A DNA stretch of 64,000 nt, taken from assembly GCA_022559845.1 (NCBI GenBank), contig CM040123.1:319901933-319965932 (forward strand), written 5' to 3'. Shown piece by piece: positions 22,471 through 33,900 of the stretch (position 1 is its first letter; each line of letters starts with the position of its first letter). Both the position numbers and the translations under genes were made by a program. The DNA is from Amorphophallus konjac (lineage: Eukaryota > Streptophyta > Magnoliopsida > Alismatales > Araceae). The notes under the pieces are model-generated. The model searched no databases and had not been told where the DNA came from. It saw nothing but the letters and a program-made list of their open reading frames with translations.

Positions 22471-22914
22471 ACCGGGGGCTTGAATAGGTGTGTGCTTGCC
22501 GTGGCTTCTGGAGGAAAGGCTGAAAAGCCTCCTAGCCAGTGGACGAGTCCCAACAGCTGGGCGAGGGTAGTGGGTGCTAGCGAACCCATAGAGGGAAGAG
22601 GTGAGGTACCGCTCACGCCATAGAAGGCCAACAAAAGGGGAGGAGCCAGTCTTGCACTGGTGAGTCAAGAACATCACACGTTGAGCTGAGCTAACCAATG
22701 GCACAAGGGGAAATCATAACGAAGCTAGAAAGTCGGGGTGAAAATGCGAACCACAGACGAACGATGAGGAGAAAACAACGGCGGAGGCTAGGCATAACAA
22801 ACTGACAGAGTGCATTCCATTCACGGAGAACCATGGCCAATACATTGCAAGGGGAAGGAAAAGACAAACAAAAGAAACAAGAAAATACAATGTGCGGAGG
22901 GAAATGGAGCAGAA

Positions 22915-23075
22915 GGGGAGGCTCCTCTCTTCTTCTCTTCTCTCTTTCCTCTCTTCTTCTCTTCTTCTCCTTCTCTCTTCACGCAGACGGTGGTGGTCGA
23001 ACAGGCCGGGGGTGAGAGGTAGGAACCTCTTCTCTTCTTCTTCTTCTCTTGCTCTTCTTCTTCTCCTTCTTCTAC
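22915..23075. repeat. Polypyrimidine tract, left LTR
   Basis: Dense TCTTC and CTCTTCTT runs interrupted once by a GC-rich stretch at 22983-23020. Matching tract: 38250-38403. Confidence 0.75.
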
Positions 23076-23369
23076 CCTCTTCGGAGAGCCAGCCCTGCCA
23101 GCTAGAGAGAGGGCCACCTTTTATATTGAATCCGGGGTTGGCCACTTCGAAGGCCAAGCCTTCTTCTCCTCCTCCCTTTTTCTTTTCCCATCCGAAGCCA
23201 TCAAGTGGCCTGTACGTAGGGACAACAGGAGGGAGCTGGTGTGCCTTCACCTGGTTGGTCGAGGTTGACGTCGACGGCCTGCTGTCGCTATGCTATCGGC
23301 CAAAGCACGAGCCAGCGGTATGAGCATTAAATGCTCCATGCTTGAGTGAAAACAGAGCATCGTAATGAG

Positions 23370-23735
23370 ATGGGACGTTGTGCCGCTGGGGGGCCAAACA
23401 AGTGTGCCGCTGAAGGGCCAAACAAGCACCCGAGGGTGTGCCGCTGGAGGGCACGAGAGGGTGTGCCGTTGGAGGGCACTTGAGGGTGTGCCGCTGGGGC
23501 TTTCAGGGGTGTGCCATGGAAGGGCCAACGGTTGTGCCAGTCAAAGGCTCACAAAGCGTGTCACTAGAGGTTCAACAAGGTGTGCTGGGGAAGGGCCTTG
23601 CATAGTGTGCCGTTGGGAGGCTGTGCCGCTGAGAGGGCTTTGAGGGCGTGCCAGATGGAGGCACGGGGAGTGTGCTGCTGGGGCTTGTTTGGTGTGCTGT
23701 GGAAGGCACTTCGAAGTGTGCCGCAGGGGCTTTCT
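23370..23735. repeat. TGTGCCGCTGG repeat series, left LTR
   Basis: About a dozen GTGTGCCGCTGG-like units at 25-45 bp spacing, related to the two upstream CCGCTG series. The right LTR copy (38700-39030) lacks one unit near the start. Confidence 0.7.
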
Positions 23736-23887
23736 TTTCTTCTTTTCTTCTTCTCATCTTCTCTTCTCTTTTTCCTTTCTCTTCTTCTTCTTCTTCTCTT
23801 CACTCTGGATTGTGCAGACTCTGTCTCTGCTTCTTCTTCAGGACTTCTGCCTATTCGATCAGTCTTCTTCAGACAAAGGAGTCCTCC

Positions 23888-24001
23888 TTATATAGCAGTT
23901 CCAACAGGAGCAGCACTGGGCGCGTATGTTCGACAGTTCCCGCCCAATTATTTTGGCCACGTGTCATCATCCTATCAGCCCTTCCAACCTCGGATCACGT
24001 G
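23888..24001 (-). promoter_or_regulatory. Core promoter of the giant element, left LTR: TATA and two G-boxes
   Basis: On the minus strand CTATATAA (23888-23895) with CACGTG G-boxes at 23958-23963 and 23996-24001 upstream in element sense. The third G-box of the right LTR is mutated here (CGCGTA). Confidence 0.65.
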
Positions 24002-24059
24002 CCATTCTTAAGCTTAACGAACAGTACCTGTCAGACAGAGGAAACGAACATCAGTTTAA

Positions 24060-25202
24060 GTCTAATAGCTTGTATAGACTTTGTGAAGGCAATGCAGTGT
24101 GTAGACTTTGCAATGCAAAGACAAGGCATGTAACGTTGTGAATGCAAAGCTAAGCATGTACAGACTCTGAATGCTTGAAGCACAGAACGCACTGGCTAGA
24201 GTTATGAGTGTATAGACTATGCTGCAGTATGCGTATGGTGAAGTATGTACATTGACGATGAATGCTCAGGCATGCCAAATGAGTGTATAGACTCTGCGTG
24301 TAATGTATGAATAATGTACAGACTCTGTGAATGAAGCACACAGGCTGTACAGACTTGTGCTAATGCTGCAAGTGGACAGTGTATAGACTTCAGCTCGTGC
24401 AAGAAAAGCCAATGTATAGACTTGGCGTATGTGCAAGCAGAACGATGTACAGACTTTGTGTTGTGAACACAGGCTGTACAGACTTTGAGTGAAGCATGCA
24501 CAAGACGCAACGAATGTACAGACTTAGAGTTCGTGCATGCTACAGTGCCAATGTATGGACTTAGTGTACCGCAGGGCAGACAATGTCTAGACTTTGAACG
24601 CTAGAACACGAACAGGCTGCAATGTATAGACTTGGATTGAGATGATGCATGAGACGTGCGATGTATAGACTCTGAGTGAGACGATGGAGTGTATAGACTT
24701 GCTCGGTCCAGAACGTAGGTAAAGATGCAATGTATAGACTTTAACATATGCACTGGCTGTACAGACTTTGAGTGAATGCATGCTGCAATGTATAGACTTG
24801 ATGAATATGCAGCACTGTATAGACTCTAAGTGAGATGGAAGAATGTATAGACTTAGCTGATGCAGACTTAGTCCAATGTACAGACTTTCCTGGCCGATGC
24901 ATAGACTTTAAGGTATGCAGAGAGACGATGCATGAGACGATGCGATGTACAGACTTAACATAAGACGCTGAATAAGACGGTAGGCTGTATAGACTTCAAT
25001 TCAAATGATGCAATGCATGAACAAGAAGATGATGTACAAACTTAGAACGTGAATGATGCAACGATGTATAGACTTTGCATATGTTCATGCTAAGGACGTT
25101 GTACAGACTTGATACCAATGTACAGACTTGCTATGCTTACGCATGGACCAAGTCTGTATAGACTTTGACATTATGTAATGTGCAAACGTTGTACAGACTT
25201 TC
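24060..25202 (-). promoter_or_regulatory. Array of TGTAYAGACTY motifs in U3, left LTR
   Basis: Roughly 33 copies of TGTACAGACTY or TGTATAGACTY, all in the same direction, at irregular 20-60 bp spacing, filling the 1.14 kb upstream (in element sense) of the G-boxes and TATA. The text between copies is not repeated in a regular way. Same array at 39361-40503 in the other LTR. Confidence 0.8.
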
Positions 25203-25578
25203 TTAACAGACACATGCAGCAACTGTTAATGCACTGATGCAGAGTGCGAATAAACAGAGAAAGCAAATGCAATGAGCTCACTGTAATGAATGCACCTGTG
25301 ATACTCTCACTCTGTTGCTATCATCAAAACAAAATACATAAGCTTGTGCCTAAGGGGCACAACATAGAACACTGCATTCTCCACAGAACAGATCAAACAT
25401 AGATCAGACATATGCATTCATGTGATGGTTCAATGTGTTATTCTTAGCAAAATAATATGGTGACTCATTCATGTTGCTATCATTAAAACACCACATTATC
25501 ATCAAAGCACAAGGGGCACAACACCCTTCTTTATTCCCCTATACGTGAACATGGGGTGAGAAATTTTTAGTGTCCACA

Positions 25579-25592
25579 AATGCCCCCCACCT
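25579..25592 (-). other. Polypurine tract of the giant element
   Basis: AGGTGGGGGGCATT on the minus strand directly before the LTR start TGTGGAC. Confidence 0.75.
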
Positions 25593-26440
25593 GCAGGCGG
25601 CGCAAGCGAGGGATGAGAGAGCGGGGCATGCGGGTGCAGACCGGCTGAGAGATTCATCGACACGACATGGAGAGCGGGGTTACAAGAGCCGAAGGATGTT
25701 GGAAGCCGGCTACAGAAGCCGAAGTTGTTGGAAGGCGAGCCACGCAGGTGGAGAGAAGGGTTTATCCCTCTAATGATCCGGACGGCGGATCTAAATCAGA
25801 GGGGGATTCGTCACCCAAAGGGACGGAGAGGAGAGTTTGTTGATTCAAAAGGAGTGTTTGTCACCCGGAGGGACGGAGAGGAGAATTTGTTAATTCAATG
25901 GTCTGGACGGAAGGTCCGAATCGGATGGGTTATTCGTTACCCGAAGGGACCGAAGGAGAGATTGTTCCTTTAGAAGAGGTATTCATCGCCCGAGGAGATG
26001 GAGAGAAGAATTGACGGCAGGTCCAAACCAGAAGAGGTGATGTTCATCTCCGAAAGGGAACGGAGAGATGGTCAAGTCATTGACACGAGCTAGTGTCAAC
26101 ACAGGGAGAGAGGATTGATTCCTCACCCGAACAGCAGGCTCGGACCAAGGTGGGAGGGTGTTTTGTTCTTTAACGCACCGGGGGTACCAGCTGTATGGCG
26201 GGTCTTTTATTTCTTTGGCTAGACGGAAGGTTCGAACCAGAGTGGAGGGAATTCTTTTTAGTTCTCTAGCCGGCTGGAAGATCCGGTCTAGAGTGAAAAG
26301 TCTTTTTGTTCTCTGGTTGGACGGAGGGTCCGAACCAAAGTGAGAGGGTGTTTCATTCTCAAGTCGGATGGGAGGTCCGATCTAGAGCGAAGAGAATCCG
26401 ATGTTCTTTCAATGCGCCGGGAGTACTGGCTACAAAATCC
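25593..26440. repeat. Internal array A: diverged repeats with GGACGGAGAGGAGA and GTCCGAACC text
   Basis: Irregular units of about 50-75 bp with shared words (GATTC, GGACGGAGAG, GGTCCGAACC, GAGAGG). They look like older relatives of the regular 50-bp array at 29200-30035. Confidence 0.55.
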
Positions 26441-26965
26441 GAACTCAAGAAAGTGGACCGCAAGGGCCAGAATCGGTGTTGCAGAAGTAGACCGTGCAGA
26501 CCGAAATCGGGGGAGCGGGCTACAAGAGCTGCAATCGGGAGGTTGGCTGCAAAAGCCAAAATTGGGGAGCAGGCTATGAGAGCCCAAAGGTAAAGAAGTG
26601 GATTACGGAAGCCGCAATCGGGAAGCTGGATACAAAGCCAAAGGGCAGCGGGCTGCAAGAGCCGAGGTTGTGAAGAAGGCTGCAAGAGCCGAGATTAAGG
26701 AAAGCAGGCTACGAGAGCCAAAGACGAGAAGCGGGCTGCAAAGAGCCAAAGTTGAGAAGCAGGCTAACAGGCCCAGAATTGGGAAGCGGGCCGTAAAGAG
26801 CCGAGGTTAGGAAGCAGGCTACAAGAGCCGAAATCGGAGGAGCAAGCTGCAAGAGTCAAAGTTGAGAAATTAACAAGCCGCGAGGGCGGAAAGTAGGCCA
26901 TGGGGGTCAAGATTGGGCTCCACGAGCCAAAATTGGGAAGGCAGGCTGCTACAGCCAAAATTGAG
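26441..26965. repeat. Internal array B: ~24-30 bp units, GGGCTRCAAGAGCC type
   Basis: Units of the form GGAAGCRGGCTRCAAGAGCC plus AAA-TYGG. They are diverged relatives of the array at 28015-29090. Confidence 0.7.
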
Positions 26966-28014
26966 CTTATTTTTTTTAATTATTATTATTTATTTCTTTA
27001 TTCAGGCATGTAAGCATTCGTCAGCAGGCATAACATAAGTACACATAAGGTAGCTCCCTCTATAGGGGATGGGATAGGGACATCGCCCATAATCCACAGG
27101 CACGGTGTGGGCCAGAAGGCATGGCTGAGGGGTGGTGCACCTGTCAAGAGGATATCGCATGTCTTGCATGCACAGCTTAAATTCACGCATTTCACCCGAG
27201 GTAATTCTATGTGGCATGGCAGTGTAAATGTGTGAACAAAGAGCCCTAACCATAGGGATATGCAGGTTTTCCTGGTGACACTTGAAGATCACTCTAGCGC
27301 CTGCACATTAGTTTTTGGCTTTCGACTTTCGGTAGCTTCACACAGCCCCCATCTATTTATTTTGGTAGCGAATTTCACCGTTCGACGCGAGTCTCCTCAT
27401 GTGTCTCAATGGGGATTCCCGGCTACTAAGATTCGTCCTTATTGTGATTCGCTTCACCATTTCACGCGAGTCTCCTCATTTGTTTCAGTGGGGATTCCCG
27501 GCTACTCGGATCCGCGTTCCTCTCTTTTTTTCTTTTTTTCTTTTTACGGTGGGGGGTAGGCAGCTTTTTCCTCACGATTACCTTTCACGCGAGTGCAGGA
27601 ATTCAAGTCTCCGTAGAGTGCTAAGAAGAAATTCGGGCAATCCCTATGGTTGAAAGCTATTGAACACGTTAAGTGCGAAGCGTGGGAGCGTTACCTCATA
27701 TTTATTTTGTGAGTTGGGCTTAACAATTTAGCCATGACTCTTCCCCTTGACGTGTGCACCTGCCATAACTGGGTTCCCTTTGAGCATATGCCGCGACGCA
27801 CGCACATCCGGACTCGGGGCATTATTATTTAGCAAGGAAACAAGGTCCTATAAAATTTTAAGGAGGTGCGTTATTCTATATTATAAGCAAGCACGCAAGC
27901 AGGGCAATCCAACATTCTCTTCTTTCTCTTTTCTTTTCTTCTTTCTTTCTCTTTTTTTTTTGCATAAGAACATATTGTCGTTACGTATAAGTGTAGTGGT
28001 AATAAAAGTATTAG
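26966..28014. other. Internal spacer between repeat arrays, with an ~85-bp duplication
   Basis: No coding frame is supported. A pair of about 85-bp copies (from 27371 and 27455) shares ACGCGAGTCTCCTCAT and GGGGATTCCCGGCTACT. Short T-rich and CT-rich tracts occur at 26967-27000 and 27900-27960. Confidence 0.5.
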
Positions 28015-29090
28015 GGAAGCAGACTACGAAGGGCCGAAAGGAAATTAGGGAAGCGGGCTATAAGAGCCAGAGTTGGGGAGCAGACCGCAGAGGCCAAAGG
28101 GGAAGCAGGCCATAAGAGCCAAGGGTATGCAGGCTACGAGATCCAGAATTGGGAAGCAGGCCACGAGAGCCAAAGTTGAGAAGCAGGCTATAAAAGCCAA
28201 AGGGAAGCAGGCTGCAAGAGCCAAAGTTGGGAAGCATGCTATAAAAGCCAAAGGGAAGCAATCTATAAAAGCCAAAGGGAAGCAGGCTATGAGAGCCAGA
28301 GTTAGGAAGCAGGTCACGAAGGCCAAAGGTAAGCAGGCTATAAAAGCCAAAGGGAAGCATGCTATAAAAGCCAAAGGGAAGCAGGCTACGAGATCCAGAA
28401 TTGGGAAGCAGGCCATGAGAGCCAAAGTTGAGAAGCATGTTATAAAAGCCAAAGGGAAGCAGGCTGCAAGAGCCAAAGTTGGGAAGCAGGCTATAAAAGC
28501 CAAAGGAAAGCAAGCTATAAAAGCTAAAGGGAAGCAGGCTACGAGAGCCAGAGTTGGGAAGCAGGCCGCGAAGGCCAAAGGTAAGCAGGCTATAAAAGCC
28601 AAAGGGAAGCAGGCTATAAAAGCCAAAGGGAAGCAGGCTACGAGAGCCAGAATTGGGAAGCAGGCCACGAGAGCCAAAGTTGAGAAGCAGGCTATAAAAG
28701 CCAAAGGGAAGCAGGCTGCAAGAGCCAAAGTTGGGAAGTAAGCTATAAAAGCCAAAGGGAAGCATGCTATAAAAGCCAAAGGGAAGCAGGCTACGAGAGC
28801 CAGAGTTGGGAAGCAGGCCACGAAGGCCAAAGGTAAGCAGGCTATAAAAGTCAAAGGGAAGCAGGCTATAAAAGCCAAAGGGAAGCAGGCTACGAGAGCC
28901 AGAGTTGGGAAGCAGGCCACGAAGGCCAAAGGTAAGCAGGCTATAAAAGCCAAAGGGAAGCAGGCTACGAGAGCTAGAGTTGGAAAGCAGGCCACGACGG
29001 CCAAAGGTAAGCAGGCTACGAGAGCCAGAATTGGGAAGCAGTCTGCGAAGGCCAAAGGTTGGGATATTAAAAGGTAGGCTGAAAAGCCAA
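28015..29090. repeat. Internal array C: 24-bp minisatellite with a 252-bp higher-order period
   Basis: The basic unit is GGAAGCAGGCTATAAAAGCC plus AAAG (24 bp), with variants carrying CACGAGAGCC or AGAGTTGG. The variant AGGCTACGAG plus ATCC or AGCC then AGAATTGGG recurs at 28131, 28383 and 28635, exactly 252 bp apart each time, showing a higher-order repeat of at least three copies. Because 252 and 24 are multiples of three, long stop-free frames exist on both strands (336 codons on the minus strand at 28045-29055). These follow from the repeat structure and are not taken as genes. Confidence 0.9.
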
Positions 29091-29199
29091 GAGATATTGG
29101 GAGCGCGGTGGGCCGGATGGATTAATCCTGGTAATGAGCCTTGATCGAAATGGCTGAGCCAAAAGGAGTTGGGTAGCGAGCCGTGTGAGGCTGAAGAGA

Positions 29200-30035
29200 A
29201 GGGTCTCCTTTTTTGATTCTCTGGACGAAGAAGGATCCGAACCGGAGTGAAAGGTTGATTCTTTGATTCTCTGGCCGGGAAAGGATCCGAACCGGAGTGA
29301 AAGGTTGATTCTTTGATTCTCTGGCCGGGGATGGACCCGAACCGAAGTGAAAGGTTGATTCTTTGATTCTCTGGCCGGGGAAGGGCCCGAATCCGGAGTA
29401 AAGGGTTGATTCTTTGATTCTCTGGCCAGGGAAGGACCCGAACCGAAGTGAAAGGTTAATTCTTTGATTCTCTGGCCGGGGAAGGACCGGAACCGGAGTA
29501 AAGGGTTGATTCTTTGATTCTCTGGATGGGGAAGGACCCGAACCGGAGTAAAGGGTTGATTATTTGATTCTCTAGCCGGGGAAGGGCCCAAACCAGAGTA
29601 AAGGGTTGATTCTTTGGTTCTCTAGCCGGGGAAGGACCCGAACCGGAGTAAAGGGTTGATTCTTTGATTCTCTAGTCGGGGAAGGGCCCAAACCAGAGTG
29701 AAAGGGTTGATTCTTTGATTCTCTGGCCAGGGAAGGACCCGAACCGGAGTAAAGGGTTGATTCTTTGATTCTCTAGCCGGGGAAGGGCCCAAACTAGAGT
29801 AAACGGTTGATTCTTTGATTCTCTAGCCGGGGAAGGGCCCAAACCAAAGTGAAAGGTTGATTCTTTGATTCTCTGGCCGGGGAAGGACCCGAACCGGAGT
29901 AAAGGGTTGATTCTTTGATTCTCTGGCCGGGGAAGGACCCGAACCGGAGTGAAAGGTTGATTCTTTTGATTCTCTAGCCGGGGAAGGGCCCAAACCAGAG
30001 TAAAGGGTTGATTCTTCTGGGTGGCCAAAGGTCGG
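29200..30035. repeat. Internal array D: ~50-bp tandem repeat, about 16 units
   Basis: Units run from TTTGATTCTCTGGCCGGGGA through GACCCGAACCGGAGTAAAGG. Most units are 50-51 bp and differ at a few positions (CCCGAACCGG against CCCAAACCAG), with alternating subtypes. Confidence 0.9.
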
Positions 30036-30049
30036 AGGTGAAAGTTTGC

Positions 30050-30960
30050 CTTGTTACTCTTCTTTCTCTTCTTCTCTTCTTCTTTTGTGTGGACAGGCGG
30101 GTGCAAAGACCACGTCTATCTCTTGTCCGTTCTTTTTCTTTTTCTATGTGAAGAGGCGGGCTCGAGGACCACGTCTGTCTCGTGACTCTCTCTTTTTTTT
30201 TTCTCTTCTTCTTTTGTAAAGAGGCAGGTGCAGAGACCATGTTCGCCTCGTGTGCATTCTTTCTTTCCTTCTCTTCTTTTGTGTGATGAGGTGGGCTGGA
30301 AGACCACGTCTGCCTCATGTGTCTTCTTTTGGTTCTGCTCTTCTTCTTTTATGTGAAGAGGCGGGTTCAGGGACCACGTCTACCTCATGACTCTCTTTTT
30401 TTTTTCTCTTCTTCTTTTGTAAAGAGGTAGGTGCAGAGACCATGTTCGCCTCGTGTGCATTCTTTCTTTCCTTCTCTTCTTTTGTGTGATGAGGCGGGCT
30501 CGAAGACCACGTCTGCCTCATGTGTCTTCTTTTGGTTTTGCTCTTCTTCTTTTATGTGAAGAGGCGGGTTCAGGGACCACGTCTGCCTCATGTGTCTCTT
30601 CTTCTTTTTCTTCTCGTCTTTTGCGTGATGAGGCGGGCTCGAAGACCACGTCTGCCTCATGTGTCTTCTTTTGGTTCTGCTCTTCTTCTTTTATGTGAAG
30701 AGGTGGGTTCAGGGACCACGTCTGCCTCATGTGTCTTCTTTTCCTTTTCTTCTCTTCTTTTGTATGATGAGGCGGGCTCGAGAACCACGTCTGCCTCATG
30801 TGCCTTTTCTTTCTTTTCTTATTTTCTTTTGTGTGATGAGGCGGGCTCGAAGAACACGTCTGCCTCATGTGTATTCTTTCTTTCCTTCTTTTCTTTCATG
30901 TGATGAGGCGGGCTCAAAGACCACGTCTGTCTCGTGCGTGTCTTTTCTTTATTCTGCTCT
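30050..30960. repeat. Internal array E: ~67-bp tandem repeat, about 13 units
   Basis: Each unit has a GC-rich core (GAGGCGGGCTCGAAGACCAC, then GTCTGCCTC) and a pyrimidine-rich part with CTTCTTTT. Cores lie near 30110, 30167, 30235, 30302, 30376, 30439, 30505, 30574, 30640, 30714, 30783, 30850 and 30919. Two subtypes alternate in places. Confidence 0.9.
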
Positions 30961-30984
30961 TCTTTTCTCATTAACGCTTCCATG

Positions 30985-33900
30985 CTGGAGTGTATTTCTC
31001 TTAATGTGCCCCCAGGTTGGGGTGTAGCTTCATTTGGTATGCATCCCCCCTGAGGGGGGTGTGTTTTGCCTCTTCGCTTCTGCACCTCCAAGCGAGGTGT
31101 ATTTTTTTTTGGCTTGTATGTCTCTAGACCAGGGTGTGTTTCTTCTTCGAATGCCCCAAAGCAGGGTGTATCACTCTTCAAATGCCCTCATAGTGGTGTA
31201 GGTGCTTCTGCTTCTTATGCCCCAAGGGCGGAGTGTGTTTCTTTTTTTTGCTCCCAGAGTGTGGTAGGTGATTCTGCTTCTTATGCGCCAAGGGCGGAGT
31301 GTGTTTCTTTTTTTTGGTGCCCCCGGAGCGGGGTAGGTGCTTCTGCTTCTTATGCGCCATTGGCGGAGTGTGCTTATTATATTTTTTTTGTGCCCCCAGG
31401 CTGGGGTAGAGGCTTCTGTTGCTTACGCGCCGAGGGCGAAGTGTGTCTCTTTTTTTTTGGGTGCCCCCAGAGCGGGGTAGATGCTTCTCACGTGTCCCCA
31501 GGTCGGGGTGTATTCTTTTGCTTCTCATCACCCCAGATCAGGGTGTTTCTTCTCCAAGTGCCCCTAGAGTGGAGTGTGCAGCTTTGTCTGTTTCCTTTTT
31601 TAAAGCCCCCACGCCAAGGTGTATTCTTCTATTTCGTGTGCTCCCGAGGCGGGATGGGTTCTCCTCATGCGCCCCCCGTGGCGGGGGGTAGATCCTTCAT
31701 GGTTCCTATGCCCCCCAGGCAGGGTGTAAATTCTTATTTTTATACCCCTCATGCGGGGCGCGTTTCGTTTGCTTCATACGCCCCCATGGTGGGGTACATT
31801 TCTTCTTCGAATGCCCTTAAATCAGGGTTTGTTCTTTATGACTTCTACGCCCCCGGGGACGAGGTGTTCTCCTTCTTCAAATGCCCCAAAGCCCGGGGTT
31901 TATTCTTTTGCTTCTTCTATCCCCGGGGACGAGGTGTATCTTCTACTTATCATGTCCCTAGAGTGGGTTATGTTTGGCCTCCGGTGCACCCAAGGCCAGA
32001 TGCGTTGTTATTGATGTTTTTTTTGTGTCTCCCTAGCTTGGGGTATAACTTCTTGCTTCTCATGTCCCTAAGCCGGGGTGGATCCTTGCTTCTTATGTCC
32101 CAGAGCGGGGTGAATTCCTTGCTTCTTATGTCCCTAAGCCGGGGTGAATTCTTCTGGTTCTTGCGCCCTCCCAGGGCAGAGTGTATTTCCCTTCACATGC
32201 CCCCGACACGGGGTATATCTCTTGCTTCTCATGCCCTCATTGTGGGGTGTAGTTCTTCTTCAAATGCCCCTGAGCCGGGGAGTCTCCTCTATGGCTTCTA
32301 TGCCTCCAGTGGCGGGGTGTATGCTGCTTCATATGCCCCCAGAGCGGGGATGTATGTTGCTTCATATGCCCCCAGAGAGGGGATGTATTCCGCTTCTAAT
32401 GCCACCATGGCGGGGTATGTTCTTAGCTTCTTATGCCCCCAAGGTGGGGTGTGTTTTGCGTCTTGTGCCCTCAAGGTGGGGTGAATTTCTTTCTTTGTAT
32501 GCCCCCAGTCCGGGGTGTGGTTCCTTTTTTTTTTGAGTGTCCCCAGGCCGGGGTGAATTCTTTTCTTCTTATGCCCCCATGGCAGAGTATGTCTTTTGCT
32601 TCATGTGCCCCCACTGGGATGTATTCTGTTTCTAGTGCCCCCAGAGTGGAGTGTGGTGCTGCTTCCGATGCCCCCAAGGCGGGGTGTAATTCTTGCTTCC
32701 TATGCCCCCGAGGCGGGGTGAACTCTTCTTTTTTTGCTTATGTGCTCCCATATCGGGGTGTATTCCTTTGTTCATATGCTCCCCCAAACTGGGGAATGTT
32801 GTTCGTTCTGCTTCAAATGCCCCCAAAGGGGGGTGTGCGTGTTGCTTCGTGGACCCCGAGGCCGGGATGTATTCCTTCTTCAAATGCCCCTAAGCTGGGT
32901 GGATTCTCTTTTCTTCTTATGCTCCCAAGGTGGGATGTAGCTTCTTCAAATACCCCTAAGCCGGAGCGTATTCTTTATGGATTCTATGCTCCCGGGCAGG
33001 GTATGTCTTTTACTTCAAATACCCCTAGGCCGGGGTGGACTTCTCTTCATATGCCCCTGAATCAAGGCGTGTTCTTTATAGCTTCCGGGCCCTCAAGACG
33101 AGATATGCTTCTTCTTCAAATACCCCTAAGATGGGGGTGTGATTCTTGACTTCATATGCCCTCAAGGCGGGGTGTATTCTTCTGCTTCCTCTGCCCCAGA
33201 GTAGGGTATACTTCTCTTTGTATTCTCATAAGCCAGGGTACATTCTTTTCGCTTCATGTGCCCCCAGGGTGGAGTGCGCCTTCCGCTTTTTATGCCCCCG
33301 GTATGGAGTGTATTCTCTTCATATACCCCGGGCATGGGGGTGTATCTTTGTTGCCCGTTGTGCCCCCAAAGGGAGGTGTATTTCTCTTCATATGCCCCGG
33401 ACACCGGGTGTATCTTTGCTTTTTTTTATATGCCCCCGAGGGGGATTCTTCTTCTTCTGCCCCGACACGCTCGGGGATGTTTGCCTCTTGTGCACCCAAA
33501 GTGGGATGTGTTCTCGACGGATCATGTGCCCCCGTTGGCGGGGTGTATGCTTCTTCTTCAGATTCCCCTAAGGCGGGGTGTATTCTCTGTTACTTCATGT
33601 ACCCCCGACTCGGGGTGGACTCTCCTCATGTGCCCCCATGGCGGAGCGTACTCTCTTTATGTGCCTCCAGGAGCGGGGTGTGGTCCTTTCTTCGAGTGTC
33701 CCCAGGTCAGGGTGTCTTTCTTCTTCAAATACCCCTAAGTCGGGGGTGTGATTCTAGACTTCATATGCCCTCAAGGCGGGGTGTGTTTCTTCTTCAAATA
33801 CCCCTAAGATGGGGTGGCCTCTTTTCTTCTTATGCTCCCAAGGCAGGATGTGCTTCTTCGAGTGCCCCTGAGCCGAGGCGTGTTCTTTACGGCTTCTATG

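Larger units (their letters stand above)
19538..25578 (-). repeat. 3' LTR of the giant element (6041 bp, includes a Cassandra insertion)
   Basis: Matches 35257-40876 along its whole length; without the 483-bp Cassandra insert and its 5-bp duplication it would be 5553 bp. In element sense: short U3 edge, motif array (25202-24060), G-boxes and TATA (24001-23888), then a repeat-rich transcribed part. In some places repeat copy number differs from the other LTR. Confidence 0.95.

Noticed and set aside
22714..23250. 178-codon minus-strand frame in the left LTR (and its copy at 38046-38516)
   Set aside because: Crosses a polypyrimidine tract, reads as Arg/Glu runs, and differs between LTR copies in frame.
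24060..25202. CRISPR-like array
   Set aside because: Repeat core is only 11 bases, spacing is irregular, and the region is a plant LTR.
28045..29055. 336-codon hydrophobic frame as a membrane protein gene
   Set aside because: Pure product of a 24-bp repeat; open frames exist on both strands and no start context or family match is seen.
31066..32484. 472-codon plus-strand frame as a gene
   Set aside because: Lies entirely in the CCCC-GGGG array, low-complexity Phe/Pro/Ser/Cys text, and against the element's direction.
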